From contig BDIU01000118.1 of the NCBI GenBank assembly GCA_002118135.1, forward strand, positions 124,001 through 188,000: a DNA stretch of 64,000 nucleotides, given 5' to 3'. Source of the DNA: Trebouxia sp. TZW2008 (taxonomy: Eukaryota > Chlorophyta > Trebouxiophyceae > Trebouxiales > Trebouxiaceae). Shown here one piece after another: positions 1 to 12,300 of the stretch; the stretch's first letter is position 1, and every line of letters begins with the position of its first letter. The position numbers and the translations under genes were made by a program. The notes under the pieces were generated by a model, which was given only the letters and a program-made list of their open reading frames with translations, had not been told where the DNA came from and did not search any database.

Positions 1-724
1 GTGGAGGTTGGCATGAAGCAAGATGAAAGTTGGCTGCCATATGCTATCCACCCAACTCAGATCCTTGGTAGCAACACTCACAGCATTCGATGGCAATGCG
101 TAATATGCAGTGCCCAATTACTTTGGCTGATATGCAGCTACTAACTATAATATGCAGTGCCCAAGTACTTGGATATCATAGTGCTGAAGCAACAGAGAGG
201 CAGCAATGGATCAGTTGCCCAAAGACTTGTTGACTCAGGCCACTAGTTGCTGGTTGTTGTCTTCTTTTGGCTCGAGTACAATTACAACACCCCGTACACA
301 CTCCTCTGGTAATGGTCGGTGTGTCGAGTCTCCATTATATAAGACTTATATCTGTCAGACAAGATGCGAACAGCATGCAGCCAATCAACTGTAAGTCACA
401 TTTATCGATAGCATTAACGCCGCCCTCAGTCACATGGGTTTTGCTTTCTGCTTTCACCACTTGATGGGAACTTTCAAGTAGAGGGGGCTTGGTAGGGTGG
501 CTTCTGGTGATTGACAGGAGTGTTCATTACGCTTTCATCTAGTTTGTCCACCGAGAGTCAAACCCTATAGCAAATTTGACATGGACCCTGTTGCTGAGAG
601 GCCCTAGTAGCACCCAACTCCTGTCCAACATCTTTCCTTGTGACTTCTGACCTAAAGCTGATTCTTGCCAAACTCTTGTAACAGACTAATGAATGTATTG
701 ACAGTGGCACACAACTGAACCACT

Positions 725-1020
725 ACTCGCCAAACTGTGTCACTTCATAAAAAGACTTGTCGCTATTTATCCGATTGAGGAATACAGGTACTATCCTTGC
801 TAGTACAATGCTTGTGACACAACTGTGATGGACGCACAGTCTTATTTCTGCGCTCTCTAAACTCCTTGTTGACTTTATCCTTGACATGGGGAGAATTGCA
901 CCAATAACGAATGGCCCAAAACCTGGCCATGATGGTATCTTTGGGAAGTGCAAACCTGTCAACTGACTCCTCAAAGCCATTGCCAGTCACCCCAAGAACC
1001 TCACACTTCGCTCCTGATGT
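725..1020 (-). other. Possible relic coding segment, unidentified
   Basis: The minus strand holds overlapping open frames of 75 and 85 codons with a protein-like composition (blocks such as FRERRNK and MARFWAIRYW) unlike the surrounding CTG/TGCA-rich intronic DNA. There is no recognisable domain, no clear start and no matching exon nearby. It may be a decayed mobile-element or gene fragment inside the FANCD2 locus, or chance. Confidence 0.2.
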
Positions 1021-1149
1021 GTTGCATCATTATCAAGGTCAGCATCACTAAACCAGATCACCTTCTGGGGGCAGATCCTCTCCCCATCCACCTCTATGTT
1101 AAGTGGTGGTGTTGTCTTAAAATTCACTGCCTCGATAACAATGAGGGTT

Positions 1150-1260
1150 GACTGGCTAAAGGAAGGGCACCGCAGCTCATTGCTGCATGCCTTCCTGAGG
1201 GCTTTAGGCCTACAGCCCCAAAGGTCACAGCCAGAGTGGCAAGGACTCTACTACAGCTGC
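1150..1260 (+). repeat. Partial copy of FANCD2 exon 1365-1513 (5' part)
   Basis: The stretch from GACTGGCTAAAGGAA at 1150 is a diverged copy of the exon start at 1370, about 220 bp downstream. It keeps the CTGCTGC..GCCTT(T/C)CTGAGG and CAGCCCCA blocks, then loses similarity. It lies upstream of the functional exon and is probably not spliced in. Confidence 0.7.
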
Positions 1261-1364
1261 TGCTGCAGAGCCCTGTCGGCTATCTTGGTGAATCTATGGC
1301 TCACATATCCACTGTCGTTGCAGAGTTGTGCAGCAGAGCTTGCACTGCTTTCAGCAGCTAACAG

Positions 1365-3232
1365 CTTCAGACTGGCTAAAGGAAAGCCAGTATAGCTCAC
1401 TGCTGCGTGCCTTTCTGAGGACGTTTGGTCAGCAGCCCCAGGGCCAAAGTCAGAGCAGCAATGACACAACTGCAGCTCCTGCTGCTGTTACGGCCCCAAT
1501 GCAGGCAGAAGAGGTAAGGCTTGCTTTCAGTAACTTGATATTGATGTAACAAGCAATGCTCCAGCTGCGCGTGCAGAACAGATCTAGCAATACGCCTGCA
1601 GAGGAAGTGCCCCGGGCGTGTTTGATGCATTTGTGCTCTCGCGCAGAACTGCATTCTAGCAGCGTCACTGTTTCATGATTGTGCATACAGCTTCATGGTG
1701 AACTGCTCAGAGCATGCAAAGCGACAGGTGTTGACTAAAAACAATGCCTTTGTACTGTTTCCTATCATATAATATTGTACGGCAGATGCTCTTTGACACG
1801 TCCTAGGCTTGGAGGGTGACAGTTCAGCCATAAAAGCATCAATTGCATGCACCTTGCTAGCTTGATTGTTGCTTCTGTTTGTGAGTTTGATCGCTGGTTA
1901 CAGGTCATCAAAGCCTGTGTGCAAGCTGGTCAGCAATTCAGAGGGCTGTCCAGAGGGGCCCAAGGCATTTTGGAGCAGGAAACGTCCCTGTTGCACATCC
2001 AAGCAAACCTTATTAGCATTGCTGAGAGCGTGCCTGGCGACGCACACACCACACAGCTGCTTGCACAAGCCAAAGGTGCGACGGTTGTGCCATGACGCAA
2101 TTTGGTCTTGACTGCTGTTTGTAGTAGATGTAGGCCATCACATGGACGCACAAAGCATGCATGCTGCCTGACTGTGGTGTCTGAGCTGCATATGCATGCA
2201 TGACATGGGGTGATTTACCTGCGCCGTTGCTGACATGCTCAAGAAATGTTCTCATCGTTGATCAGCCATGCTGACGCTAATGCTCTGGCCACATGCAGCA
2301 GGCACTGCATTGCGTAGCTAAATGCAATCTGAATATAGAGCCTGCACATGAAGTCGCTCGTCCACAAGTATAACGCTGAGGCTCAAAACCTGCTAAACAT
2401 CAACCGACTTGGTGTCAGTCTGCATGCACGCATGGCTTGTGATGCTAAACAGCTTGCTCTGGATGTGATGTAGGGGACATAAGTCAAGCAGGTGAAGAGG
2501 CGCTCAAGCAAGGCAGTGAGCAGCAGTCCTGCAGCCCCTCTGAGGGCTCATCCCCAGCTCAAAGGGGTCCACCCCCCTCAACAGGTGGGGTCAGCTGGAA
2601 GGGTCAGCAGGGGGTGATTCCAGACCTAGTGCATCTATGGGTGGCCTGGAGCCCTAGCCCTTGCCAGACCCTACTGGGGCTGCTGCAAGGGGCCCTCACC
2701 CAAGTGCCGTCCCTACCCCTGACAGGCAAGAAGGCTCAAGAGCCCGCAGTCTACCCAGGTACAGTAAGTTTCCTTTGTAAGGACACTTGACAAAGACAGT
2801 CTTGACGCAAGGACACTACAATCGGGAACCAATTGCTGCATTCTGACTGCCTGAATAAGGACAAGTTTCTTGATAAGCAGAGCGGTTTCCATCAAGCAGA
2901 TCACTACAGTAACAATCCAACACAAGGCAACTGTGATGCCATCAACACAAGGCTGACTGTGTTGTCACGAACTCACTGGGATGGCAGCATTGTTGCAGGA
3001 ATGCGATTGAAGCTTGCCACTACAATCTGTTTGTTGAACAGGAAAAGCCAATGCAGGACCAGTCTTCAGCATTGCTCCTGAAGACTAGTCCTAGGAGCAA
3101 TGCTGGTCATGCTGTATTGCAGGGCTGTGCGGGGCCGGCCTGCATGCATGGCACAAAACAGTGTGCTAGGAGCCTGCAGGAGTGGACAAGATATCCTGCT
3201 GCAGTCAATGGTAGCCCTGGAAGACAATTGTC

Positions 3233-3266
<34 letters not shown>

Positions 3267-5751
3267 AGGGCTGTGCGGTGCCAGCCTGCATGTGTGGTAC
3301 AAGGCAGCATCCCAGGAGCTACTGCAGGAGTGGACGTCGCATGCTACTGCAGTGGTAGCTCTGCATAAGAGGAAGCAGGGGCTGTTGCAGCAGGAGGCAG
3401 TGCAAAGCGCCTTGGAGCAGTTCCGGCAATGCAGCAAGGCGTTCAGCTGCCTGCTGCACCTCAACAAGACCCATATCAAGCGCATCCAGGTGTGAACTCC
3501 TTGCATGTAGCATGCTTGAAAAGCGTGGTCTTGTTCTAACGCAATTCACAGGGCAGTGCTCAATTTATGCCAACAGGGTGCGATTGGCAATGAACCAAGC
3601 TTGTATCCCATACCAGCAGAATGCCGACAAGTTAAAGCATGAAGGTGCCAAGCAAATAATGATGACATTGTCTTGCTGCTCTTGAGATATCACAGCAAAA
3701 GTCGACACTGTAGATGACGGCTGTTAGCTACTTGAACTGTAAAAGCATTGTGCCTCAGGCTGTACAGACATGTATCTGGCATGTGCGGTGCAGTTGCATG
3801 CTCAGGCGCTGAGGTGTGGCAGCAAGCTGATTCAGCAGTGCCTGCGGGCCCTGCCCTTCTGGCAGGCTTGGTACGCCGCCCACCCCAACCAAGTTGAGCC
3901 CTTCACCAAGGTAGCCCTGGCGCAAGTTCACATTTGACCAGTGTGTACCAGCGTTTCTTGTATGGTCTTTTGGTAGTGTTTGCCAAGCCTGGACTCAAAG
4001 TTGTTAGCATATCTGCTCCAGAATGCTGGAGCTGCACGGCATTGAGCATTGGCTGACCGTGGGCAATATCTCTGGTTGTTGGTTGCATGTTGGTCGCATG
4101 CAAATGCTCTGGTGCCTAACACTACAGCAATGATCAGAGCAGCATGCATCTTGTAGTGGAAGCCGCCTGAGTGAGCATTGCAACTCTCTCTAGGAGCCTG
4201 CATGAAGTACTGGTCAGGCTTGCTGAATACTCTGCGCAAGCTGTTCAGGTGCTGCTGGTAGTTGAAGGCAGTGGTGTCCGAGATCCTGATCACATACAGG
4301 CGCTGCAGGAAGTAGGCGCCCTTCAGGCCATTGATCCACGGGACAGGCCTTGAGCAGGCAGCTGCGCATGCTGCAACAATGTTCAAGGATAGCCAGGATT
4401 TGTGTCGTGTAACTTCACTCCACTCACTAAGAGCAAAAATCTATATGATATGGACAATTGCATTCATTTGATGCTTTGCAGGCAGTGAAGGAGCTGCAGG
4501 CGGGCACACGCATTTTGTACGTCATCTGTGCTGAGGGCAAAGCCAACAAGAACATCACCATTGCCAACTTGGTGCGCTCTTCTATTGCCGTTCTCCAGCT
4601 GCTTCATGCCTGGCATGCTAGTGGGACAGGGATTCTAGTGTGATGCAGGCTGATGTTGTATGTGGCTTGTCAGTAACAACACAACTTGCTGCAAAATCTG
4701 GTCTGCCTGTCATCTAGTTTGACCCCAATGGCCCCGTAACGACTGATCCAAAAGGAGAGGCTCTTATATATTTTGGTGAATCGTCCATCTGTGATTGTCG
4801 CTTGACTGCAATAGAGAGGCATGTGCAAGGTCAGCTCTCTCAGGTGCAACTAACATGGGCAAGCCAGCAAATGTCAACAGTAGGCACAATGTTGAGGGCA
4901 GACCATTTCTGACATCATGCCTGTTCAACACAAGTGAGCTACAGCAGCCTGGCTTGCCAAACGTAATTGATGTATGTCCAATTGCCATGTACAGGTGGTG
5001 GGGACAAAGCATGTGTTAGAGCAGTTCCGAGTGGGTGTGACAGCTGTCATGGTTGCAGCAAAGCAGCACATTAGCCAGGGCAACCTTAAGCACAAAGATC
5101 TCACTGGCCAAGAAGTCAGCAGCCAGGTCGCGCCCTGCTATGCAGCAGCTACTGCACATTGCATGGCATCTTGCCAGCAAGACTTGTTAGACTGTCACAC
5201 AGCTCAACCACATGTGCTGAACGTTGCTTGTAGCAGCTTGTGGTTTTGTAGATGACAGCTCACAACAGTTTGTTCTGTGAATTATTTTCAGCGTTGCTTC
5301 ATGAGCTATGTTGAGTTGTGGCTGCAGCGTCTCACATGCATGTGGGGTTGAACATGGCCTGTGCTGGCATAGGTTCAGATTGGTTTTTGGTGCAAGCTGC
5401 AGGTGCCTTTCACTCAAGTGCTGAGTGATGACGAGGATGTGAGTGATCAGGAGCAACAAGCGCAGGTGAGACACCACTGCCAGCATATGTATGCCTCTCA
5501 CGATCTGGTCGGAGACTTTCATCAAGAACATTCTGCACTCAGTGATGATGCAGCTGTCAATCTGTTTCCTCCGTTCACGTGCATTCTGGTCAAGGTGTCA
5601 GCATACAAGCCCAGCATGGTCTTTGCGTGCAAACAAACGCCCGTATCTTCTGCAGAGTAAGCAGGTACTATTTGGGACTACATCAGCCTTACAGTAGTTG
5701 TGCTGGTGGGTGCAGGATGATGTCACCCAGGCTGGCAGTGACACTGACTGA
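1365..5751 (+). CDS. FANCD2: FANCD2 C-terminal part (gene enters from the left edge)
   Basis: Fanconi anaemia group D2 protein acts in the nucleus with FANCI as a monoubiquitinated clamp in interstrand crosslink repair. Exons in frame: about 1365-1513, 1904-2075, 2492-2758, 3269-3489, 3794-3910, 4482-4571, 4995-5126, 5403-5465, 5716-5751 (TGA). The diagnostic block is GNLKHKDLTGQEVSSQV in exon 4995-5126, which matches the conserved GNLKNRDLQGEE stretch of animal FANCD2. The exon at 3794 (CGSKLIQQCLRALPFW) fits the preceding helix, and the last two exons give the acidic Asp/Ser-rich tail typical of the family (VLSDDEDVSDQEQ, then a short exon ending SDTD). The N-terminal roughly 1000 residues, including the ubiquitinated lysine, would lie left of the window. 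The exon at 1365 and the Ser/Pro/Gln-rich exon at 2492 are supported by open frame and phase only. The 3' end faces the TPR gene. Confidence 0.72.
3121..3235 (+). repeat. Partial copy of FANCD2 exon 3269-3489 (5' part)
   Basis: AGGGCTGTGCGGGGCCGGCC at 3121 repeats the acceptor-proximal sequence at 3267 with an offset of about 147 bp. The similarity continues through the GGAG(T)GGACAAG-like segment and then decays. Confidence 0.7.
3236..3268 (+). repeat. (CTG)n microsatellite ending in a splice acceptor
   Basis: About ten CTG units run directly into CAG at 3266-3268, the acceptor of the FANCD2 exon that starts at 3269. Read through, it would encode poly-Ala or poly-Gln on the two strands, but phase from the previous exon supports an intronic location. 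Confidence 0.75.
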
Positions 5752-6317
5752 GTCCAAAGCCTGCTTTTCAACCACTGTGCCCTTGATTTTCTAGTTGACC
5801 ATGCATTCTGGACTTGTGGAAGCAGATCATGGTGTTGTATCCATTTTATGTCGTTTCAGCACCAAACGGCAAGGCAAGCCACTGGCCCGCAGGTCTGAAC
5901 TCGGATCAGACAAACTGCAGTATGTGATCTGAGTAAGATGTGCCATGAATGCCTGCCAGCTGCTGGATGAGCGTCATGACACAGTCCACCAAGCTCTGGG
6001 GAGCAAGTATATCTTTCACAAAGTCAACGCGCATGCGACCATTGCATTTTGACATGAGCGGCTCATTGACACGCACTCTGTTGTGCTGTATGTAACATGA
6101 TTTGGAGACAAATCTGCATCATGACATGCACATATTGCGTGCAGCATTTGGCTGTCAAGCAAGTAAACAGCAATCAAAGCTCAAACAGTACATGTTGAAA
6201 CAGTACTGATACAGAATCTCTGCAAGACTGCAAGAAAAGCAGACGCTTGCATAGCCTATGCTAGTAGCATCCTGCCAATGTATGTCAGTGATAGCAGCCA
6301 CTTCTCAAACAAACAGG
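5752..6317. other. Convergent intergenic spacer
   Basis: This stretch separates the stop codons of FANCD2 (+) and the TPR gene (-). I see no conserved coding block. A TGTAA pentamer, the usual green-algal polyadenylation signal, occurs at 6091, which is rather far (340 nt) from the FANCD2 stop. Confidence 0.5.
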
Positions 6318-8643
6318 CTACTTTTGCATTTTCAGCTGTGCTTGAGCTGCTGATGGTTGTGTCCATTTGCACCTGTCTGCACATTCTTTTGCTCTGGCTT
6401 CTTGCATAAGTGCATGTGCGTCAAGGTTTGAAGGGTCCAATTGAATCAGGCTACTCAGATCTGCTACTGCTTTCTGCACAGCACACATCAAGGGTTCCAT
6501 GTGCTGAATGTAAGTCCTGACAGCATGCTGCAATGGTCAATGACGCAACTTCAGGACAGCACAAGACACGTGCATTGGCAAAACGCTAAGACTGCTAGCT
6601 CAGTGGCTAAATGAGCCAAGCCACCATTTGCAAACGTGTCCATGCTGGCTGAAACAGGACGGGCAAAGTCAGCATGAGCAGGCTGGTGGTGATGCTGCCC
6701 GTGCTGAATGCATAGTGACGTTACCTGATGGTTGTGCCTGCCAAGATGTGCTTTGGCGCGCCTCATGAGCGCTTTTGAGTTCTGTTTGTCCTTTTTCAAC
6801 GCCTTGTTGCACCATGTGACAGCTTTGCCGTAGTACTGTTGAGTAAGATACACTGCTGCAATGTTGAGGTATGCCTTGACCAAATTATTATTCAGCTCTT
6901 GCTGCTCCTCAGCTGCACCAGCTTGCAGTGGCTCCAGAAGCGAGACAGCGCGGTTGTAATGTACGAGGGCTGTGTCAAAGTCCTTGGATTTGTACTGCTG
7001 ATTGCCTTGTCTTCTCTCAAGTAGCTGCACACAGCTCACGACATGTCAGCAGGACAGGCCACACACTGTTGCCATCAGCCGCTTGCACAATGCTTGCCTC
7101 ACTTTGATTCAGATGGCTATCTTTGCATACAAGCTCAAAGTGCTAACGCGGGACATGTGACACAAGCCAGCAGCAGTCACTGATAGTGCAACCTTATGAC
7201 ATGTCCAGCTCAAAGGCCCCAGTTACTGAAGAGGCAGTTTGAGTTTTGGCTCACATGATTGTTGAGAGCTGCTACCAGCTGCTCACTACCAAGTCTGTGG
7301 TGCTGATGAGTCTCATTGCTGTCGCTGTTTTCTGTTTGTGTTGTCTGACTCTGCACAGGCAAGCACAGCAACACTTCTTCAGCGTGGTGATAAGGCACAA
7401 GCGTGCTGTGTGCATGGCAACTGCGCCAATCTTGGCTTGTCCAATAGCCAAATTGTCTATTCAAGCACAACATGTTATATGAGGCATTGTGCTGCCGATT
7501 TGTGATTGCCTCATCAGAGGGGTGTTGTACATGTTAAGCACTTACAGATTCAGCATACTTTGCCAAAAAGCAGTGTGTGCTGTTGCCACAAGCGTGTTGC
7601 ACCCGTGTAGTGGTCAGTAGCTTTGTACTGGGACGTGAGTGACCAACACATGTAATATACCTCCAGATGAGCCAGCAGTGACTTCTGCAATTGCTGCTCT
7701 GTGACGTAGCCATTGTCCAGAAGGCGCTGAGCTTCTCTCAGCATGTCAAGGACCTGTGAATTCTTGGCCCATTGCTCAAAGTCATTGTTGCTTGTGAAGG
7801 ATCTGACTATCTCCCGCAAGACCTTGCTCTTCAGGAATGGTGCAATGTTTCTCTGCACTTCCTCATCCGACTGCAACACCTGCATTTAGAACAGACTGAT
7901 CACATCAGCAAAATGTCATCTTGACAACATGTTTAGAACAAGAAAAGGGCTGACCACCCATGGGTTGCTTTGTGCTCATTGCTGCACTCAGAGCAGCAGT
8001 CCTGGGCTTATCCTGGCAGCCAAGCCTTGTGATATACTGTCCCATAATGCAGATTTGGCTCTTAGTCTTGTCATTTAGCAAAATGCAGGCCAAATGCAAA
8101 ATTTGAGAGTCAGCAGCACCTTCTGTCTGAACTGCACTGACTCTTGCTGTTGCTTGAGTCGGGCGCTTCGTAACAGCTGTTTCTTTCGCTCTCTTTCAAT
8201 GATATGTCTGTTCTCAGTTGCCTCACAGAAGCTTCTGAGGCTAGACTCCTGTGCCATGAGGTACCCAGTGACCAAAAAAATAACAGTAAATTTGGCTGGA
8301 CTGTGTTTGCAGCAGCATGATGCCGCATGAGAGTGGGCCCTATCAAGGTGCACCTCGTGCTTCACTGATGCCAGCAGCTGTGGGGGTTCAGGGAACCAAA
8401 AGCGAGTGATCACAAACGAAAGGTTTGAAACGACTCACCAACCCGCACAGCGGCTGGTGCAACACTGGAGCATTCATCGAGTGCGTCCACGTCTTCGGGC
8501 CGCAAATGCGCTGCAGAAAATGCCTTCGTGGTGACGCACAAGTGCGCTGAATCGCTTGCGTCGTTTGTCACGAAAAGTTTGTAACGCTTTCCCGCCTTAG
8601 TTGACAGCCTGCCTGAATGCTCCCTGGTAATGCAAGTTACCAT
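6318..8643 (-). CDS. TPR protein with an uncharacterised N-terminal region
   Basis: Exons (minus strand): about 8443-8643, 8120-8248, 7661-7879, 6725-7024, 6318-6473 (TAG). The last four join in phase 0. Exons 6725-7024 and 6318-6473 encode about three tetratricopeptide repeats; the junction restores a TPR helix (GRHNHQ + KAVADLSSLIQLDP). The TPR layout (two helices with NIAAVYL, then WCNKALKKD, then ALMRRAKAHLG) resembles the TPR domain of FKBP/TTC9-type co-chaperone proteins. The preceding exon encodes a charged helical domain (FLKSKVLREIVRSF, then AQRLLDNGYVTEQQL) that I cannot place. The start is uncertain. ATG at 8641-8643 needs the donor GTTGGT rather than the better GTGAGT 4 nt downstream, which would bring an in-frame stop; ATG at 8255-8257 inside the extended second exon is the alternative. 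Length would be about 334 or 270 residues. Function unknown. Confidence 0.7.
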
Positions 8644-9328
8644 TCAGCATGACCTTGAAGGAGCATGGCATCCTCAATGTTTGACCTCAGACCGTATTAC
8701 CCGTTCTACCCAGATTGACACCAGGGCACCAAGCAAAGTCCGCAGCACGGTACCCAGTAGTACCTGAAGCAAATCTCGGTGGACATGGCCATGGGTGGGC
8801 AAGCTTATGGGCTTAAGCCCACATTCAGATGCGTGTTCTGTTGGCAAAGCATGCGTTTATGAATCAGTCGATATGTTGGCAAAGACGTTCCCACACTGAG
8901 GCAAGCTGACATGGCCACTGAACCTGTCCAGTGCACAAAGAGCGCCAGCATTCACGGCAAAGAGCCAAATCACTAGGAAAAATGTCAACCCAAATATGCG
9001 CTGCATTCCTGAGCAAAAAACAGGGAATACTTCACATTTCAATTGTCTCACATCAAAATAGCTGCACAAATGATGCAATGAGATTCGTTGGTGCAAGCTG
9101 TGGCAAAAAGCCACCTCGAATCTCTGAGTCAGATGACACAGTTTGTTAGATTCCTGCAGTCCTCCACAACAGTTGAACTGAATGCTTCTGTACCACACTT
9201 AAGCGGGTGATCAGATGTGCAGCGATGCCTCGCGCGCCACGTAAATTAGTTTGGTCTGTCGTGTTGGCGACATGAGCTCATCACAGGTTCGCACGTCCTT
9301 GCACACCCGTTGACACTTGTACCCCGGC
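8644..9328. promoter_or_regulatory. Divergent spacer between the TPR and FAM184 genes
   Basis: About 685 bp separate the two putative start codons, so the promoters of both genes should lie here. The short open frames inside have no conserved blocks, and I recognise no TATA box or other specific motif. Confidence 0.4.
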
Positions 9329-12300
9329 ATGTATAGCCTTTCCAGCTCAGTACGAGAGGCTGACGCCATGGGGGAGCTGGTCCCTGGAGTCCAGGTATGA
9401 GCAATCGCTGTACCCCGCTCTGCTGACAGACGGTCGAGACTAGCTGCATTGTCTGCACTTCTGCCATGTCTAAGCAGTGTTAATTGACACGCAGGCTAGG
9501 ATGCAGAAGAAGCTTACACAGTTGACAAAGGTATTGAAATGGAGCATAGCTTGATCTGAGTTGTGCAGCACCTGCCCGCAACAATTCCAGGCCTGCTTTT
9601 GCCTGCAGGTCATCAAACACTTGAATACAAAGGGCGCCGAGGACAACAGCAATCTGCAGGAGACTGCTGGCGAATACGAGATTGAGATCCAGCAGATTCT
9701 GCAGACCACTGCAGACCGGCTGAGCAACTTCAACAAGGGACTGGCCTTGCAGCAGGAGGAGGCCAGAATTGCTGTTGTGGTCAAGGTACTCTTGTTTACC
9801 TTTTCCAACAGTGTCGACTTGCGTTTGTCTACGCACTGTATAAGCACATCTTTGCAAATGCAATTGTGCTGTGGAATTGAGCTGCAATTCACCTGCATGC
9901 TGGTCTTTTACACATTGCGTTACAAAAAGAGAGCTTGTATCTGAGCAGTATGGCTGGCTATATAGTGCCTGAGGTATTTTTGTATTTCTTTGCTGATGCC
10001 ATCTGCGTACTGCTGCCAGCAAACTTAACCCAGCTAATCTTGTAGCGTCAGCATCATGCTTGTGACAGCAAGCAATGACTTGCCAGTCAAATGTACTCAT
10101 TAGCAAGCGTTTTGCAGGATCCGTGATGCTCAAATCAAGCCAGCCTGATAGGACTCAAGCCACATACACTTGGCACTCGTGCTCAAATGCATAACATGTT
10201 GTTATCATTATTGTGCAGGAGATGACAGCAAGGTATGAGGCAGGAAAAGCAGAGGCAAATGCCACACTAGAGGCACAGCGTGTAACTGCTGCAGATGCTC
10301 AGGCTGCCATCACCCAAGCTGCAGAGGCCAAGCTCAGCAAGCTGCAGCTACAGGTCTGATCAGCTCATACCTTACCTCTAAGTGCTGGTTTGACATTGTC
10401 TCAAATTACCACACTGTGTTGCATGTTAGCCTATGCCTGTAGCCACACAGCTGGCCTGCCATTTGTGTGCTGCTGCATGGCCAACTCATGTGCATGCTAG
10501 AGATTGGCTCCATGCATGCAGCTGGCCTTCTTCCACCCTCCCTCTGTAGATCTAGCTTCTTGTCCCAGTTGCATGTGTGCCTGCAATCAAACCTTCAAGC
10601 AAACAAATAAGCATTGTCAGTGTTTGTGCTCACAGAGGTCGTAATGCACCCAGAAATCATTCTGCATCCAGCACAGCAGGCAAAGCATGTGCTAATTTGT
10701 TGTATGGCTTAGCCCAAGCATGCAGCTTGTTTGTCCAGGATGTACCATGCCCAGCACAGGTACTATTGCAGTGCTTGGTAGAGCAGTATGCCTTGCTTTT
10801 CTCGTGGCATCACAAGTGGTGTCGCCTTGCAATGCACACTTATAATGCAAGTTTTGACTGGTGGCAGGCGGAAGGGTTAAGGGAAGATCTGCGGCGCCAA
10901 CTGGCAGAGGCAGGGCGGTTGCAGCAGACAGCTCAGGCCAGAGGGCAGCGCCAAGAGGCTGCTTTGAAACAGGCCCAGCAGGAGATCCTTGAGGCGGTGC
11001 AGCAGGGCAACCACAAGTATGCTGCCATGCTGGCAGAGCGTATGGGCATAGAAGATGAGCTGAAGCATCAAATGGCTAGCAAGCAGCAAGCCGCCACTGT
11101 CAGGTAGGGCCTGCTGTCACAAACCACAGGTTTGCATTGTCATATGCATGCATTGTCTGATACCTGGATGAGCTGAAGCATCCTATGACTAGCAAGCAGC
11201 AAGCTGCCACTTTCAGGTAGGTTCTATAGATGTGTACAGTAAGGCAATAACAAGTACGCTGCCATGCTGGCAGAGCGCATGGGCTGTGACGCTGAACTCA
11301 AGCATCAGATTGCCAGAACGCTGCCACCGCCAGGTAGGGCTTGCTGTCATAGCCAATATCAGAGCATTGTCATATGCAAGTAGCCTTTAGTACCTAGATG
11401 AGCTGAATTATCAAATGGCTAGCAAGCTGCCGCTGTTAGGCAGGGTCTACAGATGCGTACAGAAAGGCAAATATAAGTGTGCTGCCATGCTGGTAGAGTG
11501 CATGGGCATTGAGGATGAGCTAAAGCATCAAATGTCCAGCAAGCTGCCACTGCTTGGTAGGATCTACAGATGTGCTGCGGTCAGGGCTAACTCTTTTTAC
11601 TTGCTCATGCTATAAAAGCTGCTGGCGGCTGACACTTGGTGACAGCAAATGTGTTGTCTGAGTTCACTGTGTTTGAAAGAATTGCTTGCATGCTTTCCAT
11701 ACCTTCCACTACCAGCATCATGGAAACCTCTGAGCACAGACAGAGTCATACACCACCTGCATTGTCTGCATCATGTGCTGTCTGTGTGCAAAATATCACA
11801 GCAATGCAAAGAACGGTGCGTGGAAGCACAGGGACATCTGCATGGTATCAGCTGAGTTGATGTAAGCTGCGTGCAGGATACAAGAGCATGAGAAGGAAAG
11901 AGCCCAGTGGCACAAAAAAAGGGCAGCTCTAGAAGGCCAGGTGACCAGCACCAGGGCAGAATGGCAAGGCAAGCTGGAGAAAGCCCTGGCTGATGCTCAT
12001 AACCATCGTCAAGCTTCTGCTCAGACAGCCAACCTGGCACAGCAGCAAGCTGATCGCCTTCAGCAGAGCCTAGAGTGCGTTCATGCCTTTCAAATCGTCT
12101 GTGGCTTGCATTCTGACAATGTCAATGCCCAGGAGATCTCCTTGAGTGGCATTCACCCCTCAAGCCAGCCAAGCGTTACTTTGCCTGATATTTGCAGGCT
12201 GTACACCTGCTAATTGATGTGCTTACAACATAGACATCTTGCAAACAGCATGCACTTGGCATGATCTAACACTGCTATTTCTGATCCTACCAGGAGCTAC

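Noticed and set aside
3100..3310. Poly-Ala / poly-Gln protein across the CTG tract
   Set aside because: Phase from exon 2492-2758 into 3269 supports an intronic tract, and the upstream part is a decayed exon copy.
3928..4386. 152-codon minus-strand frame in a FANCD2 intron
   Set aside because: No recognisable domain, competing plus-strand frame over the same bases, and no splice structure or neighbouring exons on that strand.
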